A stretch of DNA of 64,000 nucleotides from Roseateles amylovorans (GCF_025398155.2 NZ_CP104562.2:5766001-5830000); one strand, 5' to 3'; counted from the first letter of the stretch, positions 17,839 to 26,545 are shown. Numbers and translations: made by a program. Notes: generated from the sequence alone by a model not told the origin.

Positions 17839-17866
17839 ACTTTAGCACAGTTTTGAATGCGCGCAA
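17839..17866 (-). promoter_or_regulatory. Sigma-70 promoter of tRNA-Leu
   Basis: On the minus strand: -35 TTGCGC (17861-17866), 16-bp spacer, -10 TAAAGT (17839-17844). It is placed about 60 bp before the tRNA 5' end, in an otherwise AT-richer gap. Confidence 0.65.
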
Positions 17867-17871
17867 CAACT

Positions 17872-19353
17872 TTATGCGCCCCATTCGGTGTTTCCCAACC
17901 GCCGATTCGGATCGAAGACCGATTGCACCCGCCCCGACCAGTCCAGCACCCCCGGCGCGACCTGAGCCCAGTGCGCCCGATACGCCGCCTGCAACTGCGG
18001 CCCCACCCCGTGCTCCGCACTGATGGATCCGCCGAGTTCCGCCACCAACGCATACAGCCCCTGCCGCAGGGTCAGCTCTTGCGCCGGTTCCAGCGCGCCC
18101 GCAGACGCCGGCCACACCATGTTGAAGTGCAGGCCCCCATCGCCCAGATGGCCGAAGTCCGCCAGCCGCAATTGCGGGAAGTGCGCCAACCAGGCCTGGC
18201 CGCGCTCGCGGAACGACATGAAATGCCGACGCGGCAGCGACAGGTCCAGGCCGATGACCTTGCCCTGCGCCCGCAAGCCCTCGCTGATGCGATGACGCAG
18301 GCCCCAGATCGCCTCATCCGCGTCCAAGACGGCGTCGCTGACCGCACCGCTCTCGAAGGCCTCTTCCAGCCAGCCCTGCAGCAGGCCCCGAAGATCCAGT
18401 TGCTCGGCGGGCAGCTCGCTGCTGAGCTCGATCAGCATCGCGTAGTCCGGCAGCGCGCCGGAGAACCAGCGAGAGAGGTCCTGTCCATGCAGCCCAGCCT
18501 CCAGGGCCGCGCGGCTGATGCCCTCGAAGGCGGACACCAGAACGCCCCAGCGCTGCATCACCGCTTGATACAGCGGGAACACCGCATCCAGCGCGGAAGG
18601 CGCCACCAGGGCCACCGCCCGTTGCCGGGGCAGCGGGCTGAGCTTGAGCGTCGCCTCGGTGATCAAGCCCAAGCTGCCGGACGAGCCGATGAAGAGCTGC
18701 CCCAATGCCAAGGCCGAGTTGTCCTTCTGCAGCCCCTGACCGAAGCGCACCACCTGGCCCGCCGGGTCCGCCGACTCCGCCAAGGCGACCTGCAGGCCCA
18801 ACGTGTTGGCCCGCACATCGCCATAGCGCAGCATGCGGGTGCCCCCGGTGTTGTGCGCCAACATGCCGCCAATGCTGGGATCGGCGCTCAGATCGACCGG
18901 AAACCACAGCCCCTGCGCCGCCAGCCGCTCATTGACTTCCGACAGCCGGAACCCGGCGGACACCCGCAGGCTCCGGTCCAGCAGGTCCAGTTCGAAGACC
19001 TCGCGCAGACGGTCGGTGCTGAGCAGCACCTCGTCCTGGCCGTCCATCGGCGTCGCAGCGCGGACCAGGCCGGTGTGCGCGCCCTGCAGCACCACACGTC
19101 GTCCATGCCGGGAGGCCAGGGCCAGCACGGCCGCGGCCTCGGCGGAGGAGCCGGGTCGCACCATGACGGCGGCTCGGCCCGCGCCATAGCGCGCCGGTTG
19201 AAGAAAGCGCGGCTCGATGGCGTCGCCGACCTGCACCTGCGTCGGGCCGCACAGCATCGTCACCTGGTCGATGAAATGGGCCAACGACGACACGCTCGAC
19301 GCGGACAGGTTCGATGTGCCGTGGACCGACTCGGAATCGTTCAACTCAGTCAC
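17872..19353 (-). CDS. FAD-linked oxidase, probable D-2-hydroxyglutarate dehydrogenase
   Basis: 493 residues, VAO/PCMH-type flavoprotein. The FAD-binding half has VVLQGAHTGL near 87-96 and DPSIGGMLAHNTGG near 158-171. The C-terminal FAD-oxidase domain has the metal/substrate motif FGHLGDGGLHFN and EHGVGPQL near the end, the pattern of D-lactate/D-2-hydroxyglutarate dehydrogenases. Following an HglS-like gene by 7 bp, it most probably oxidises D-2-hydroxyglutarate to 2-oxoglutarate, the last step of lysine degradation; D-lactate is the alternative from sequence alone. The start is GTG (19353). Electrons probably pass to ETF or quinone. Confidence 0.82.
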   Translation of the reverse strand: MTELNDSESVHGTSNLSASSVSSLAHFIDQVTMLCGPTQVQVGDAIEPRFLQPARYGAGRAAVMVRPGSSAEAAAVLALASRHGRRVVLQGAHTGLVRAATPMDGQDEVLLSTDRLREVFELDLLDRSLRVSAGFRLSEVNERLAAQGLWFPVDLSADPSIGGMLAHNTGGTRMLRYGDVRANTLGLQVALAESADPAGQVVRFGQGLQKDNSALALGQLFIGSSGSLGLITEATLKLSPLPRQRAVALVAPSALDAVFPLYQAVMQRWGVLVSAFEGISRAALEAGLHGQDLSRWFSGALPDYAMLIELSSELPAEQLDLRGLLQGWLEEAFESGAVSDAVLDADEAIWGLRHRISEGLRAQGKVIGLDLSLPRRHFMSFRERGQAWLAHFPQLRLADFGHLGDGGLHFNMVWPASAGALEPAQELTLRQGLYALVAELGGSISAEHGVGPQLQAAYRAHWAQVAPGVLDWSGRVQSVFDPNRRLGNTEWGA

Positions 19354-19360
19354 GCGGACC

Positions 19361-20521
19361 TCAGCAAGACGTCGATTGGCCGGTCACCGCGCCAGCGTCG
19401 ATGCCCGACGCGCCTTCGCCGCTGGCGCCGCCCGCCGTCATCTTGAAGATGCCGGTGGCATTGCCGGCATCGAAGGCCAGGTCGAGCGCGCCAGTCTCAT
19501 CCAATGGGGCACGTTGAATGAACTCGTGGAAGCTGCCCGGCACCTCCAGCATCACCCGCTGGCCGCGGTCCAGGAACTCCCGCATCACCCGCGCGGCCTT
19601 GAACGCCGTCTGGCGCACCCGCCCGGTGGCCGAGGTCTCGATCGTGTCCTTCACCGGTCGCTGCAGGGCGCGCTGCGCCGCCACCACTGCCTCCAGATCA
19701 TTCACCCGGTCGGTGGCGTGGTTGAAGGCATTGCCTTCGGTGGCGATCCAGGCCATCTCGGCGGATTCATTCAGCAGGCGCTGATAGTCGTCCGCCTCGA
19801 AACGGCCATGCTGACGGGCGAAGCAGCCGATCAGCTTGGGCAGCAGGGCAATCGCGGCGCCGATCGGCAGATCGCCATCGCGCGACAGTTGCTCCAGCAG
19901 CGCCAGGTCGGCCGGCGACAGCGGATCGCGCGAGCTGGACAACACCCGCGTCACCGCATCCTGGAAGGTCGGAGAAAAGCGCTCGGGATGCAGCTCGGAG
20001 ACGAAGAACTGCGCGATGTCCTCCGGGAAGTCGGCATGGCGCCAGGCACGGCCGGTCATCTTCAGCCGCGTCAGCGGATAGGTGGCGGCGAGGCTGAAGC
20101 CGAGCGGCCGCAGCACCCGGGTGATCGCGGCTTCGCCCGGAGGCAAGGCGCCGCTGGGCCAGGCCACGGTGCGCAGGGCACCGTGGTCGAAGACCAGCCG
20201 TTGGCCGTCGCGCTGCAGATCGGCGACATAGGCCGACGCCATCGGCACCCGACGGGTCACGTCCAGGAACAGCGCCATGTTCAGCGCCTGCGCCAGTTCG
20301 GCGCGGCCCAGACGCTCACCCGCGGGCTTCAGCAGCCCCGGCACGACGACCAGTTGCGCAAAGCCGGCGCGGGCCTGGGGCTCGCCCAGCGCGGCCGCCA
20401 GCACCCGGAACAGGCCGGTGTCCGAATCAGCCAGAGCCGCCGCAGCGGGAAGCGAAGGGCGGGAAATGCTCGTCTGGGTCATGGCATCCGAGGAAGTCAT
20501 CGCGGGAGTGGGACGGGTCAT
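19361..20521 (-). CDS. hglS: DUF1338 protein, HglS-type 2-oxoadipate dioxygenase/decarboxylase
   Basis: 386 residues. DUF1338 features: RLKMTGRAWRHADFPEDIAQFFVSELHPE near 145 (seen in two halves), an EGNAFNHATDRV metal-site segment near 255 and ETSATGRVRQTAFKAA near 290. Characterised members (HglS of Pseudomonas putida, YdcJ) are Fe(II) enzymes converting 2-oxoadipate to D-2-hydroxyglutarate and CO2. At 386 residues it is shorter than the roughly 450-residue HglS/YdcJ type. It lies 10 bp after an aminoadipate-semialdehyde dehydrogenase gene and before a D-2-hydroxyglutarate dehydrogenase gene, which supports the same reaction here. No Fe-site residue could be verified without alignment. Confidence 0.83.
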   Translation of the reverse strand: MTRPTPAMTSSDAMTQTSISRPSLPAAAALADSDTGLFRVLAAALGEPQARAGFAQLVVVPGLLKPAGERLGRAELAQALNMALFLDVTRRVPMASAYVADLQRDGQRLVFDHGALRTVAWPSGALPPGEAAITRVLRPLGFSLAATYPLTRLKMTGRAWRHADFPEDIAQFFVSELHPERFSPTFQDAVTRVLSSSRDPLSPADLALLEQLSRDGDLPIGAAIALLPKLIGCFARQHGRFEADDYQRLLNESAEMAWIATEGNAFNHATDRVNDLEAVVAAQRALQRPVKDTIETSATGRVRQTAFKAARVMREFLDRGQRVMLEVPGSFHEFIQRAPLDETGALDLAFDAGNATGIFKMTAGGASGEGASGIDAGAVTGQSTSC

Positions 20522-20531
20522 CGCCGTGCCG

Positions 20532-22037
20532 TCAGACGTCGAACTTCACGCCCTGCGCCAGCGGCAGTTCGCGCGAATAGTTGACGGTGTTGGTGGTGCG
20601 GCGCATGTAGGCCTTCCAGGCATCGGAGCCGGACTCGCGGCCACCGCCGGTTTCCTTCTCGCCACCGAAGGCGCCGCCGATCTCCGCGCCGGACGTGCCG
20701 ATGTTCACATTGGCAATGCCGCAATCGGAGCCGCTGGCGCTGACGAAGGTTTCGGCTTCGCGGATGTCGTTGGTGAAGATCGCCGAGGACAGGCCCTGCG
20801 GCACGTCGTTCTGCAAGGCGATGGCCTCGTCGAGCGTCTTGTACTTGAGGGTGTAGAGGATGGGCGCGAAGGTCTCGTGCTTGACGATGGCCGTCTGCGC
20901 CGGCATGCGGACCAGCGCCGGCGCCGCATACCAGGCCTGCGGATACTGCTGCGCCAGGACCCGGTCACCGCCGCTGACCTCGCCGCCCTGCTCGCGTGCG
21001 GCGACCAGGGCCGCCTGCATCGCGTCGAAGGCCGCCTGGTCGATCAGCGGACCGATCAGGTTGCCGGCCTCGATCGGGCTGCCGATCTTGAGTTGCGCGC
21101 GGGCACGGTCCAGGCGAGCGACCAGTTCGTCATGGATCGACTCATGCGCGATCACGCGGCGGGTGGTGGTGCAGCGCTGGCCGGCCGTGCCGTAGGCGCC
21201 GAACAGAATCCCGCGCACTGCCAGGTCCAGGTCGGCACTCGGGGTGACGACGATGGCGTTGTTGCCGCCCAGTTCCAGCAGGCAACGGCCGAAACGTGCC
21301 GCCACGCGGGGGCCGACGGCCCGGCCCATCCGGGTGGAGCCGGTGGCGGACACGAGCGCGACGCGACGGTCATCCACCAGCGCCTCGCCCACCGCTGCGC
21401 CACCGATCAGCACCTGCGACAGATGCGCCGGCGCGCCGGCATAGCGGGCGACCGCCTTCTCGAAAAGCGCCTGGGTGGCCAGGGCGGTCAGCGGGGTTTT
21501 CTCGCTGGGCTTCCAGAGGCAGGTGTCGCCGCAGACCAGGGCCAGCGCCGAGTTCCAGGCCCACACCGCGACGGGGAAGTTGAAGGCCGAGATGATGCCG
21601 ACCACGCCCAGCGGCAGGTACTGCTCCATCATCCGGTGGCCGGGACGCTCGCTGGCGATCGTCAGGCCATGCAGTTGGCGCGACAGACCGACCGCGAAGT
21701 CGCAGATGTCGATCATTTCCTGCACCTCGCCCTCGCCCTCGCTGGTCACCTTGCCGGCTTCCAGCGACACCAGGCGAGCCAGGTCCGACTTGTGGGCGCG
21801 CAGCTCTTCGCCGAACAGCCGCACCAGTTCGCCGCGCTTGGGCGCCGGCACATTTCGCCAGGCGAGGAAGGCGGTCTGCGCGCGGCCGATGGCGGCGGTC
21901 ATGTCGTCGGCAAAGGCCTCGTGGACGGCGCCGATCACGGCCCCGTCGATCGGGCTGCGGACGGTCATCGAGCCGCCGGTGACGGCGGCGGCCGGCACGC
22001 CCAGGGCGGCCAGCAGGTCTGTGGTGGGGGTGGTCAT
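20532..22037 (-). CDS. Aldehyde dehydrogenase, ALDH7-like 2-aminoadipate-6-semialdehyde dehydrogenase
   Basis: 501 residues. The catalytic Cys is in GTAGQRCTTTRR near 288, the general-base Glu in LELGGNNAIVV near 255, and the ALDH7-typical ending GGEKETGGGRESGSDAWKAY is present. ALDH7 (antiquitin/AmaB/Pcd) oxidises 2-aminoadipate 6-semialdehyde, in equilibrium with piperideine-6-carboxylate, to 2-aminoadipate with NAD(P). An upstream lysine 6-dehydrogenase gene makes exactly that substrate. AAGGAG nine bases before the ATG at 22037 decides the start; an in-frame ATG 39 bases upstream has no such site. There is a 197-bp gap to the preceding gene, so a separate promoter is possible. Confidence 0.88.
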   Translation of the reverse strand: MTTPTTDLLAALGVPAAAVTGGSMTVRSPIDGAVIGAVHEAFADDMTAAIGRAQTAFLAWRNVPAPKRGELVRLFGEELRAHKSDLARLVSLEAGKVTSEGEGEVQEMIDICDFAVGLSRQLHGLTIASERPGHRMMEQYLPLGVVGIISAFNFPVAVWAWNSALALVCGDTCLWKPSEKTPLTALATQALFEKAVARYAGAPAHLSQVLIGGAAVGEALVDDRRVALVSATGSTRMGRAVGPRVAARFGRCLLELGGNNAIVVTPSADLDLAVRGILFGAYGTAGQRCTTTRRVIAHESIHDELVARLDRARAQLKIGSPIEAGNLIGPLIDQAAFDAMQAALVAAREQGGEVSGGDRVLAQQYPQAWYAAPALVRMPAQTAIVKHETFAPILYTLKYKTLDEAIALQNDVPQGLSSAIFTNDIREAETFVSASGSDCGIANVNIGTSGAEIGGAFGGEKETGGGRESGSDAWKAYMRRTTNTVNYSRELPLAQGVKFDV

Positions 22038-22234
22038 CGGGAGATTCTCCTTCAGGGAACGGACCGGAATGTCCATCGGCCGGGCGTTCCGCGGAACGGC
22101 CGGCCGATCAATGGTCGGTTCAAGGGACAGGTCAAGGGACTGGTCGAGGGTGAGTGCGGGCTGAACCGCGCGGCGGCCGACGCGGCGTCGGCCTGCACCT
22201 CACGCGACGGGGCAACGGATCGGCGGAACCGGCC

Positions 22235-23329
22235 TCAACCGATCGACTCCACCTGCCGGGATTGTTGGTACGCCATGCCGAAGCGGTTGGCCAGGAAGTC
22301 CGGCAGCGCCACTTCTTCCTGGCGGATGAATCCGCGCTGCGGCAGCTTGCCTTCGCGGAACAGGTCGACGGCGGCACAGATCCCGGCCGCGGTGGTGATC
22401 TGGATCGCAGACAGCGGATGCTCGCCCTCACGCTGGGCAAAGATCTTGCGGGCGAAGACTTCCTGCAGCAACACGCCGTTCTTCATGCCGGAGACGGTGA
22501 CAAACACCAGCACCACGTCCTGCATCGTGGCCGGCATGCTCTTGCGCATGATGGCCTTGAGCGCTTCCTGATCGTTCTTCAACTGCAGGTCGTCCAGCAG
22601 GAACATCATCAGGTCGCGGTGGCCGGGGTAACGGACCGTCTTGTAGTCCAGGTTGCGGACCTGGTTCTCCCAGGTCTCGCACAGGGTGCCCAGGCCGCCG
22701 GAGGTGTTGAAGGCCTCGTACTCCACCCCGTCCAGCGAGAAATGCTCCAGCCCTTCCAGCGGCAGCGCCGCGATGGACGCGCCATCATGAATGGCCTCGC
22801 AGGGATGGCAGTACTCGTTGATCAGGCCGTCCACGCTCCAGGTCAGGTTGTACTTCAGCGCATTGGTCGGGAAGGCGGGCAAGGCGCCGACGCGCATCTT
22901 CACGTCCTGCAGCGAATCAAAGCCCTTGGCCAGATGGTGCGCCACGATGCCGATGAAGCCCGGCGCCAGGCCGCACTGCGGCATGAAGGCGGTGCGGGCG
23001 CCTTCGGCGATGCGCTTGATCTCTTTGGTCGCGGCCACGTCCTCGGTCAGGTCGAAGTAGTGGCATCCGGCTTCCAGCGCCATGTGGGCCGCGGTGATGG
23101 CCAGGTGGTACGGCAGCGCATTGACCACAACTTGCTGGCCACGCAGCGCGGCGGCGAGATGCGGCTTGCTGTCGGTGTCCACCACCTGGGTCGCCAGGCC
23201 TTGCGCGGCCAGCGGCTTCAAGGCGGCCTCGTTGCGATCCATCACGGTGACTTGGTAATCGCCGCTGCCTTGCAGCAGTCGCGCGATCGTCTGGCCGATG
23301 TGTCCGGCGCCCAGCAGTGCCACTTTCAT
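22235..23329 (-). CDS. Lysine 6-dehydrogenase (saccharopine-dehydrogenase-like)
   Basis: 364 residues. Rossmann motif GAGHIGQT is at 7-14 with VMDRN at the end of strand 2. The rest matches the saccharopine dehydrogenase-like fold of LysDH (FDLTEDV, MPQCGLAPGFIGIVA near 130, NLTWSVDGLINEYC near 165). Lysine 6-dehydrogenase removes the epsilon-amino group of L-lysine giving 2-aminoadipate 6-semialdehyde. The product is the substrate of the next enzyme in the cluster. AAGGAG seven bases before the ATG at 23329 sets the start. The alternative would be a saccharopine reductase, but no partner enzyme is nearby. Divergent from an Lrp regulator. Confidence 0.85.
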   Translation of the reverse strand: MKVALLGAGHIGQTIARLLQGSGDYQVTVMDRNEAALKPLAAQGLATQVVDTDSKPHLAAALRGQQVVVNALPYHLAITAAHMALEAGCHYFDLTEDVAATKEIKRIAEGARTAFMPQCGLAPGFIGIVAHHLAKGFDSLQDVKMRVGALPAFPTNALKYNLTWSVDGLINEYCHPCEAIHDGASIAALPLEGLEHFSLDGVEYEAFNTSGGLGTLCETWENQVRNLDYKTVRYPGHRDLMMFLLDDLQLKNDQEALKAIMRKSMPATMQDVVLVFVTVSGMKNGVLLQEVFARKIFAQREGEHPLSAIQITTAAGICAAVDLFREGKLPQRGFIRQEEVALPDFLANRFGMAYQQSRQVESIG

Positions 23330-23425
23330 GTCCGACTCCTTGTAGTTGACAGGACCGCCACGCGGCCCGGGGAATGCCATGACCGCAGTCTCCCCATGGT
23401 CGCTGACGAAAGAAAGCGCGAGTTC

Positions 23426-23457
23426 GACGAATCTCGCTACGATTCCGACGATTCGTC
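23426..23457. promoter_or_regulatory. Candidate Lrp operator
   Basis: Perfect inverted repeat GACGAATC (23426-23433) / GATTCGTC (23450-23457), with an extra CGATTC element between the arms. It sits in the divergent gap between the lysine dehydrogenase and Lrp genes, where a local regulator is expected to bind. Confidence 0.6.
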
Positions 23458-23495
23458 ATCCCATTCCACCATTCCGTCGAAAACTAGGGTTTGTC

Positions 23496-24116
23496 ATGAC
23501 ACCCAGAAAACCGGCCCATGCAACGGCCGCATCGACCCCGTCGACCACCACGGCGCCCGCTTCCGCAGGCAGCGGCACGTCCGGCGCCTCCGGCAGCCCC
23601 AGGCGCGGCGCGAAGGCGAGCGCCACCGCTGGCCCGGGTGCCGGCGGGTCGTCGTCATCCGCTGAAGCGTCGATGGCGACCCTGCGCGACCGCATCGACC
23701 GCGAACTGATCGCCCTGCTCCAAGCCAATGCGCGCGCCAGCACGGCGAATCTGGCACGGCAATTGGGCGTGGCCCGCACCACGGTGGTGGCCCGGCTGGC
23801 CCGATTGGAGGCCGACGGACTGATCGCCGGCTACACGGTGCGTCTGGGCGGGGAGGCGGTCGAGCGCGGGGTTCAGGCCTTCGTCGGCATCACGGTGGAA
23901 CCTCGGGCGGGGCGGGAGGTGGTGAAGCGGCTGTCGCGCTTTCCGGAGCTGCGGCAGCTCGCGTCGGTGAGCGGCGCGTTCGACTACATGGCCACGCTAC
24001 GGGCCGACAGCACCGCCCGGCTGGATGCGCTGCTGGACGAAATCGGTGAGATCGACGGCGTGATCAAAACCCACACCTCGGTGCTGCTGGCCTTGCGGGT
24101 GGATCGGAACGCCTGA
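23496..24116 (+). CDS. Lrp/AsnC-family transcriptional regulator
   Basis: 206 residues from the ATG at 23496. The first about 59 residues are an Ala/Pro/Ser-rich, low-complexity extension. The family domain starts at MATLRDRIDREL, whose ATG at 23673 would give a normal-size 147-residue Lrp, so the start is uncertain. HTH: LQANARASTANLARQLGVARTTVVARLARL. The C-terminal AsnC/RAM ligand-binding domain has GVQAFVGITVE and VSGAFDYMATL. It is divergent from the lysine-degradation genes and most likely regulates them in response to lysine or a pathway intermediate. Confidence 0.88.
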   Translation: MTPRKPAHATAASTPSTTTAPASAGSGTSGASGSPRRGAKASATAGPGAGGSSSSAEASMATLRDRIDRELIALLQANARASTANLARQLGVARTTVVARLARLEADGLIAGYTVRLGGEAVERGVQAFVGITVEPRAGREVVKRLSRFPELRQLASVSGAFDYMATLRADSTARLDALLDEIGEIDGVIKTHTSVLLALRVDRNA

Positions 24117-24454
24117 CACGCAGCGCGATGCGGCGGACGAGCCGCCGCCCGGCAGCGGGCGGGGTTGATGGCATCGGCAGGACGGCGACTCCCCCTTGAA
24201 TGAATGGGATGGGCGGCAGTCGATGGCCGATCGGGCCATGGTCGCGGGCGGCGCCCGTCGGTGGCGGCTCAATCGGTGAACGCCGGGGAGGCCCGTGTCC
24301 ATCGGGCTTCTCGTCGATGGACGGCATCGCATGCCGGTGGGATGCGCCGCCGTTGTTAACGTGCGTAACTCACGTTCCGCAATGCCACAGGCGGTCAACG
24401 GCGCAGCCTGGCACGGCGTTTGCACAGAACGACGGCCAGCTCCAGGAGCGCACC
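24117..24454. other. Intergenic region with sigma-54 promoter
   Basis: 338 bp without a convincing gene before the small-protein pair. It holds an inverted repeat AACGTG/CACGTT (24358-24376) and the sigma-54 promoter listed separately. Nothing else was recognised. Confidence 0.6.
24409..24424 (+). promoter_or_regulatory. Consensus sigma-54 (-24/-12) promoter
   Basis: TGGCAC, five bases (GGCGT), TTGCA: an exact match to the TGGCAC-N5-TTGCW consensus. It lies 30 bp before the ATG of a small membrane protein. The inverted repeat at 24358-24376 lies about 33 bp upstream of the -24 element. Confidence 0.78.
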
Positions 24455-24589
24455 ATGTTGAAGACGTCTTTCACCGCCAAGCGCGGACACCCGATGATCA
24501 CCGGTCTCAAGGCCATGGCGCTGGTCGCCGTGGCCTGGGGCGGGGTTTACCCGGCCCTGCTCTGGGGCCTGGGCGCCGTGCTGCCCTGA
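24455..24589 (+). CDS. Small single-span membrane protein (44 aa)
   Basis: 44 residues: a basic N-terminus (KTSFTAKRGHP) followed by one hydrophobic helix (about residues 18-42, LKAMALVAVAWGGVYPALLW). A ribosome-binding site (AGGAGC) lies 6 bases before the ATG. It sits 30 bp behind a consensus sigma-54 promoter and 14 bp before a second small membrane-protein gene. No family recognised. The promoter position and the conserved reading frame make it a likely real gene, but it is below the length where composition alone is convincing. Confidence 0.6.
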   Translation: MLKTSFTAKRGHPMITGLKAMALVAVAWGGVYPALLWGLGAVLP

Positions 24590-24603
24590 GAGGGAGATCC
24601 GCC

Positions 24604-24834
24604 ATGAAGGCCCACGCCCATCACGGCGCGTTGCCGCGCGCCCCCGTCGATCCGGATCGCCTCGCCCAGCATCGCCGCTGGCGACAGCGCCTGCTGCGCG
24701 CGGTGGGCGTGCTGCTGGCGGTGGGCCTGGTCTGGGGCGCCCTGGCGCTGCTCCACCACGCGGAAGGCGACCTGCGACAGGTCCAAGCGCCGGCGGGGTC
24801 GTCATTGGATCCCGGCGCGACCAGGATGTCTTGA
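24604..24834 (+). CDS. Small membrane protein (76 aa)
   Basis: 76 residues: a His/Arg-rich cytoplasmic N-terminus, one transmembrane helix at about 30-50 (LLRAVGVLLAVGLVWGALAL) and a short polar tail. GGGAG lies 8 bases before the ATG. It begins 14 bp after the 44-residue membrane protein gene and is presumably cotranscribed from the same sigma-54 promoter. Family unknown. Confidence 0.55.
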   Translation: MKAHAHHGALPRAPVDPDRLAQHRRWRQRLLRAVGVLLAVGLVWGALALLHHAEGDLRQVQAPAGSSLDPGATRMS

Positions 24835-24898
24835 CGAAAACGCCGCTGGCAAGCGCCCCGCCGTGCGTGCATAGTGCGCCGGCAAGGGGAGCTCAACC

Positions 24899-25480
24899 AT
24901 GTTGGTACTCATCGTCGGCCTGATCCTGTTCCTGGGCCTTCATTCATTGCGGATCGTCGCGCCCGCCTGGCGGGACCGCCAATGGGCGGCCTGGGGCGAG
25001 GCGCGCTGGAAACTCGGCTACAGCGCGCTTTCCGCCGTCGGGCTGGGGCTGATCATCTGGGGCTATGGCCAAGCCCGGCTGGCGCCAGTGGTGCTGTGGC
25101 CGACACCGCGCGGCATGAGTCATCTGGCGGGACTGCTGATGCTGATCTCGCTGGTGCTGCTGGCTGCGACCTATGTGCCGCGCAACCACCTGAAAGCCAA
25201 GCTCGTCCATCCGATGGTGTTGTCGGTCAAGGTCTGGGCGCTGGCTCACCTGTTGGCGAACAACACGCTGGCCGACCTTCTGCTGTTCGGTTGCTTCCTG
25301 GGCTGGGCGGTGCTGGACTTCCGCTCGGCACGCCGCCGCCCGACGCCCCCCTCCCCCCCCGCCACCGCCGCAGGCACGGTGGGCGCTGTGGTCGTGGGCG
25401 CGCTGGTCTGGGCCGCGCTGGTGTTTGGCGGTCACCGCTGGCTGGTCGGCGTGAGCCCGTTTCCGATGATGGGCGGCTGA
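24899..25480 (+). CDS. NnrU-family membrane protein
   Basis: 193 residues with about five to six hydrophobic helices. The N-terminal LGLHSLRIVAPAWRDR and the HPMVLSVKVWALAHLLANN segment near 100-117 are the signature of NnrU, a heme-exporter-like family first linked to nitrite/nitric-oxide reductase expression. The role is unclear in organisms without denitrification genes, and none are seen here. A GGGGAG site is upstream of the ATG. It follows the small sigma-54-controlled genes by 64 bp and may belong to their transcript. Confidence 0.85.
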   Translation: MLVLIVGLILFLGLHSLRIVAPAWRDRQWAAWGEARWKLGYSALSAVGLGLIIWGYGQARLAPVVLWPTPRGMSHLAGLLMLISLVLLAATYVPRNHLKAKLVHPMVLSVKVWALAHLLANNTLADLLLFGCFLGWAVLDFRSARRRPTPPSPPATAAGTVGAVVVGALVWAALVFGGHRWLVGVSPFPMMGG

Positions 25481-25557
25481 GCTCGCCGCCCTAACGGCTC
25501 AACGAGACGGAACAAGACCGACCCGGGCCGAGCAGGCCCGATCCAGACGGAAAGTCA

Positions 25558-25589
25558 AAACGGCGCCTCACTTTGGTGAGGCGCCGTTT
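25558..25589. terminator. Intrinsic terminator between convergent genes
   Basis: Perfect 14-bp stem (25558-25571 with 25576-25589) with TTTG loop, flanked by A-run and T-run. It lies between the NnrU gene and the convergent ABC permease gene, so it can serve both. Confidence 0.85.
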
Positions 25590-25657
25590 ATGGGTTCGGG
25601 CGATGTCGGGTTGCCGCTACTTGGCTGGCGTGGGCATCACACCGCCTGCGATGTCGA

Positions 25658-26545
25658 TCACAGGCTGCGCTTGCGCTGCAGCACCAGCAGCCAGAAGCAC
25701 AGGCCGGCAAAGATCAGCCCACCGATGAACTGCACGCCCGCGGCATGTTGCAGCGCATGGACCATGTCCGCCGGCGCCCACTGCGGGATCTTGAACAGCA
25801 CCTCGTAGAACTGTTCCATCGCGAACGGTTGGTCGTCGCTGGCGTGGATGGTCGTGCCCTGGCTGCTGGCGGCAAAGGCGATCCGAACCCCGTCCAACTG
25901 AGCGGCCATCACCGACTTGAAGAGTGTGATGTCGTAGAGCCGGGTGAAGATCTGCAGCACCACCACGACCAGCGCCGCACCCCAGATCCGCAGCCAAGCG
26001 GCGGCGGCCATCAGGAACAGCATGATGGGCGCCAGCCAGAGGGCGGCCAGCACCATGCCCAGCAGCAGACGCATCGACATCCAGGCCCAGGCCAGGATCA
26101 GCGGCGACCACTGCATCTGCTGCAGCGCCTCGGCGCCGAGTTCGCGCACCGCCATCCACACGCCCAGCGGCGCGCCGATCACGATGGCGGCCACCAGCGC
26201 ACCGATCGGCATCAGCACGCCATGCGCCACGATCGGCGCCAGCAGGCTGGAGGCATGGCTGCCGGGGAGCGAGGCCCAGTATTCGATGGATCGGTCCTGC
26301 TGATCGCGGCGCGGCACCAGCATCAACTGCCACGCGGCCGCGAGGATCACCACCGTCATCACCACACCCAGGGTCACGCCGGCCACGATCAGCATGATCG
26401 GCTCGGGCGTGGGCAGGTCCACCTCGTTCATCGTGCTAACCGACACGGCCAGGCCCATCAGCAGCAGGCAGGCGCCCACCAGTCCGCACCACACCCATTT
26501 GTATTGGAGCCACTCGCGCAGCAGCAGTGTCTTGAAGATCGTCAT
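25658..26545 (-). CDS. ABC-2-type transporter permease
   Basis: 295 residues with about six transmembrane helices: near 20-40, 50-72, 100-125, 150-175, 180-200 and 265-285. No soluble domain is present. It is the last gene of a gntR - ATPase - permease operon, the layout of YtrA-controlled ABC exporters that respond to cell-envelope stress or antimicrobial peptides in other bacteria. Substrate unknown. Confidence 0.85.
   Translation of the reverse strand: MTIFKTLLLREWLQYKWVWCGLVGACLLLMGLAVSVSTMNEVDLPTPEPIMLIVAGVTLGVVMTVVILAAAWQLMLVPRRDQQDRSIEYWASLPGSHASSLLAPIVAHGVLMPIGALVAAIVIGAPLGVWMAVRELGAEALQQMQWSPLILAWAWMSMRLLLGMVLAALWLAPIMLFLMAAAAWLRIWGAALVVVVLQIFTRLYDITLFKSVMAAQLDGVRIAFAASSQGTTIHASDDQPFAMEQFYEVLFKIPQWAPADMVHALQHAAGVQFIGGLIFAGLCFWLLVLQRKRSL

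Noticed and set aside
20277..22571. 764-codon open frame on the plus strand across the HglS/ALDH genes
   Set aside because: Antisense to two genes with intact catalytic motifs; composition is Arg/Gly/Ala-rich noise.
23752..23767. TGGCAC-N5-TTGGG resembling a sigma-54 site
   Set aside because: Lies inside the Lrp coding sequence, and the -12 element does not match.
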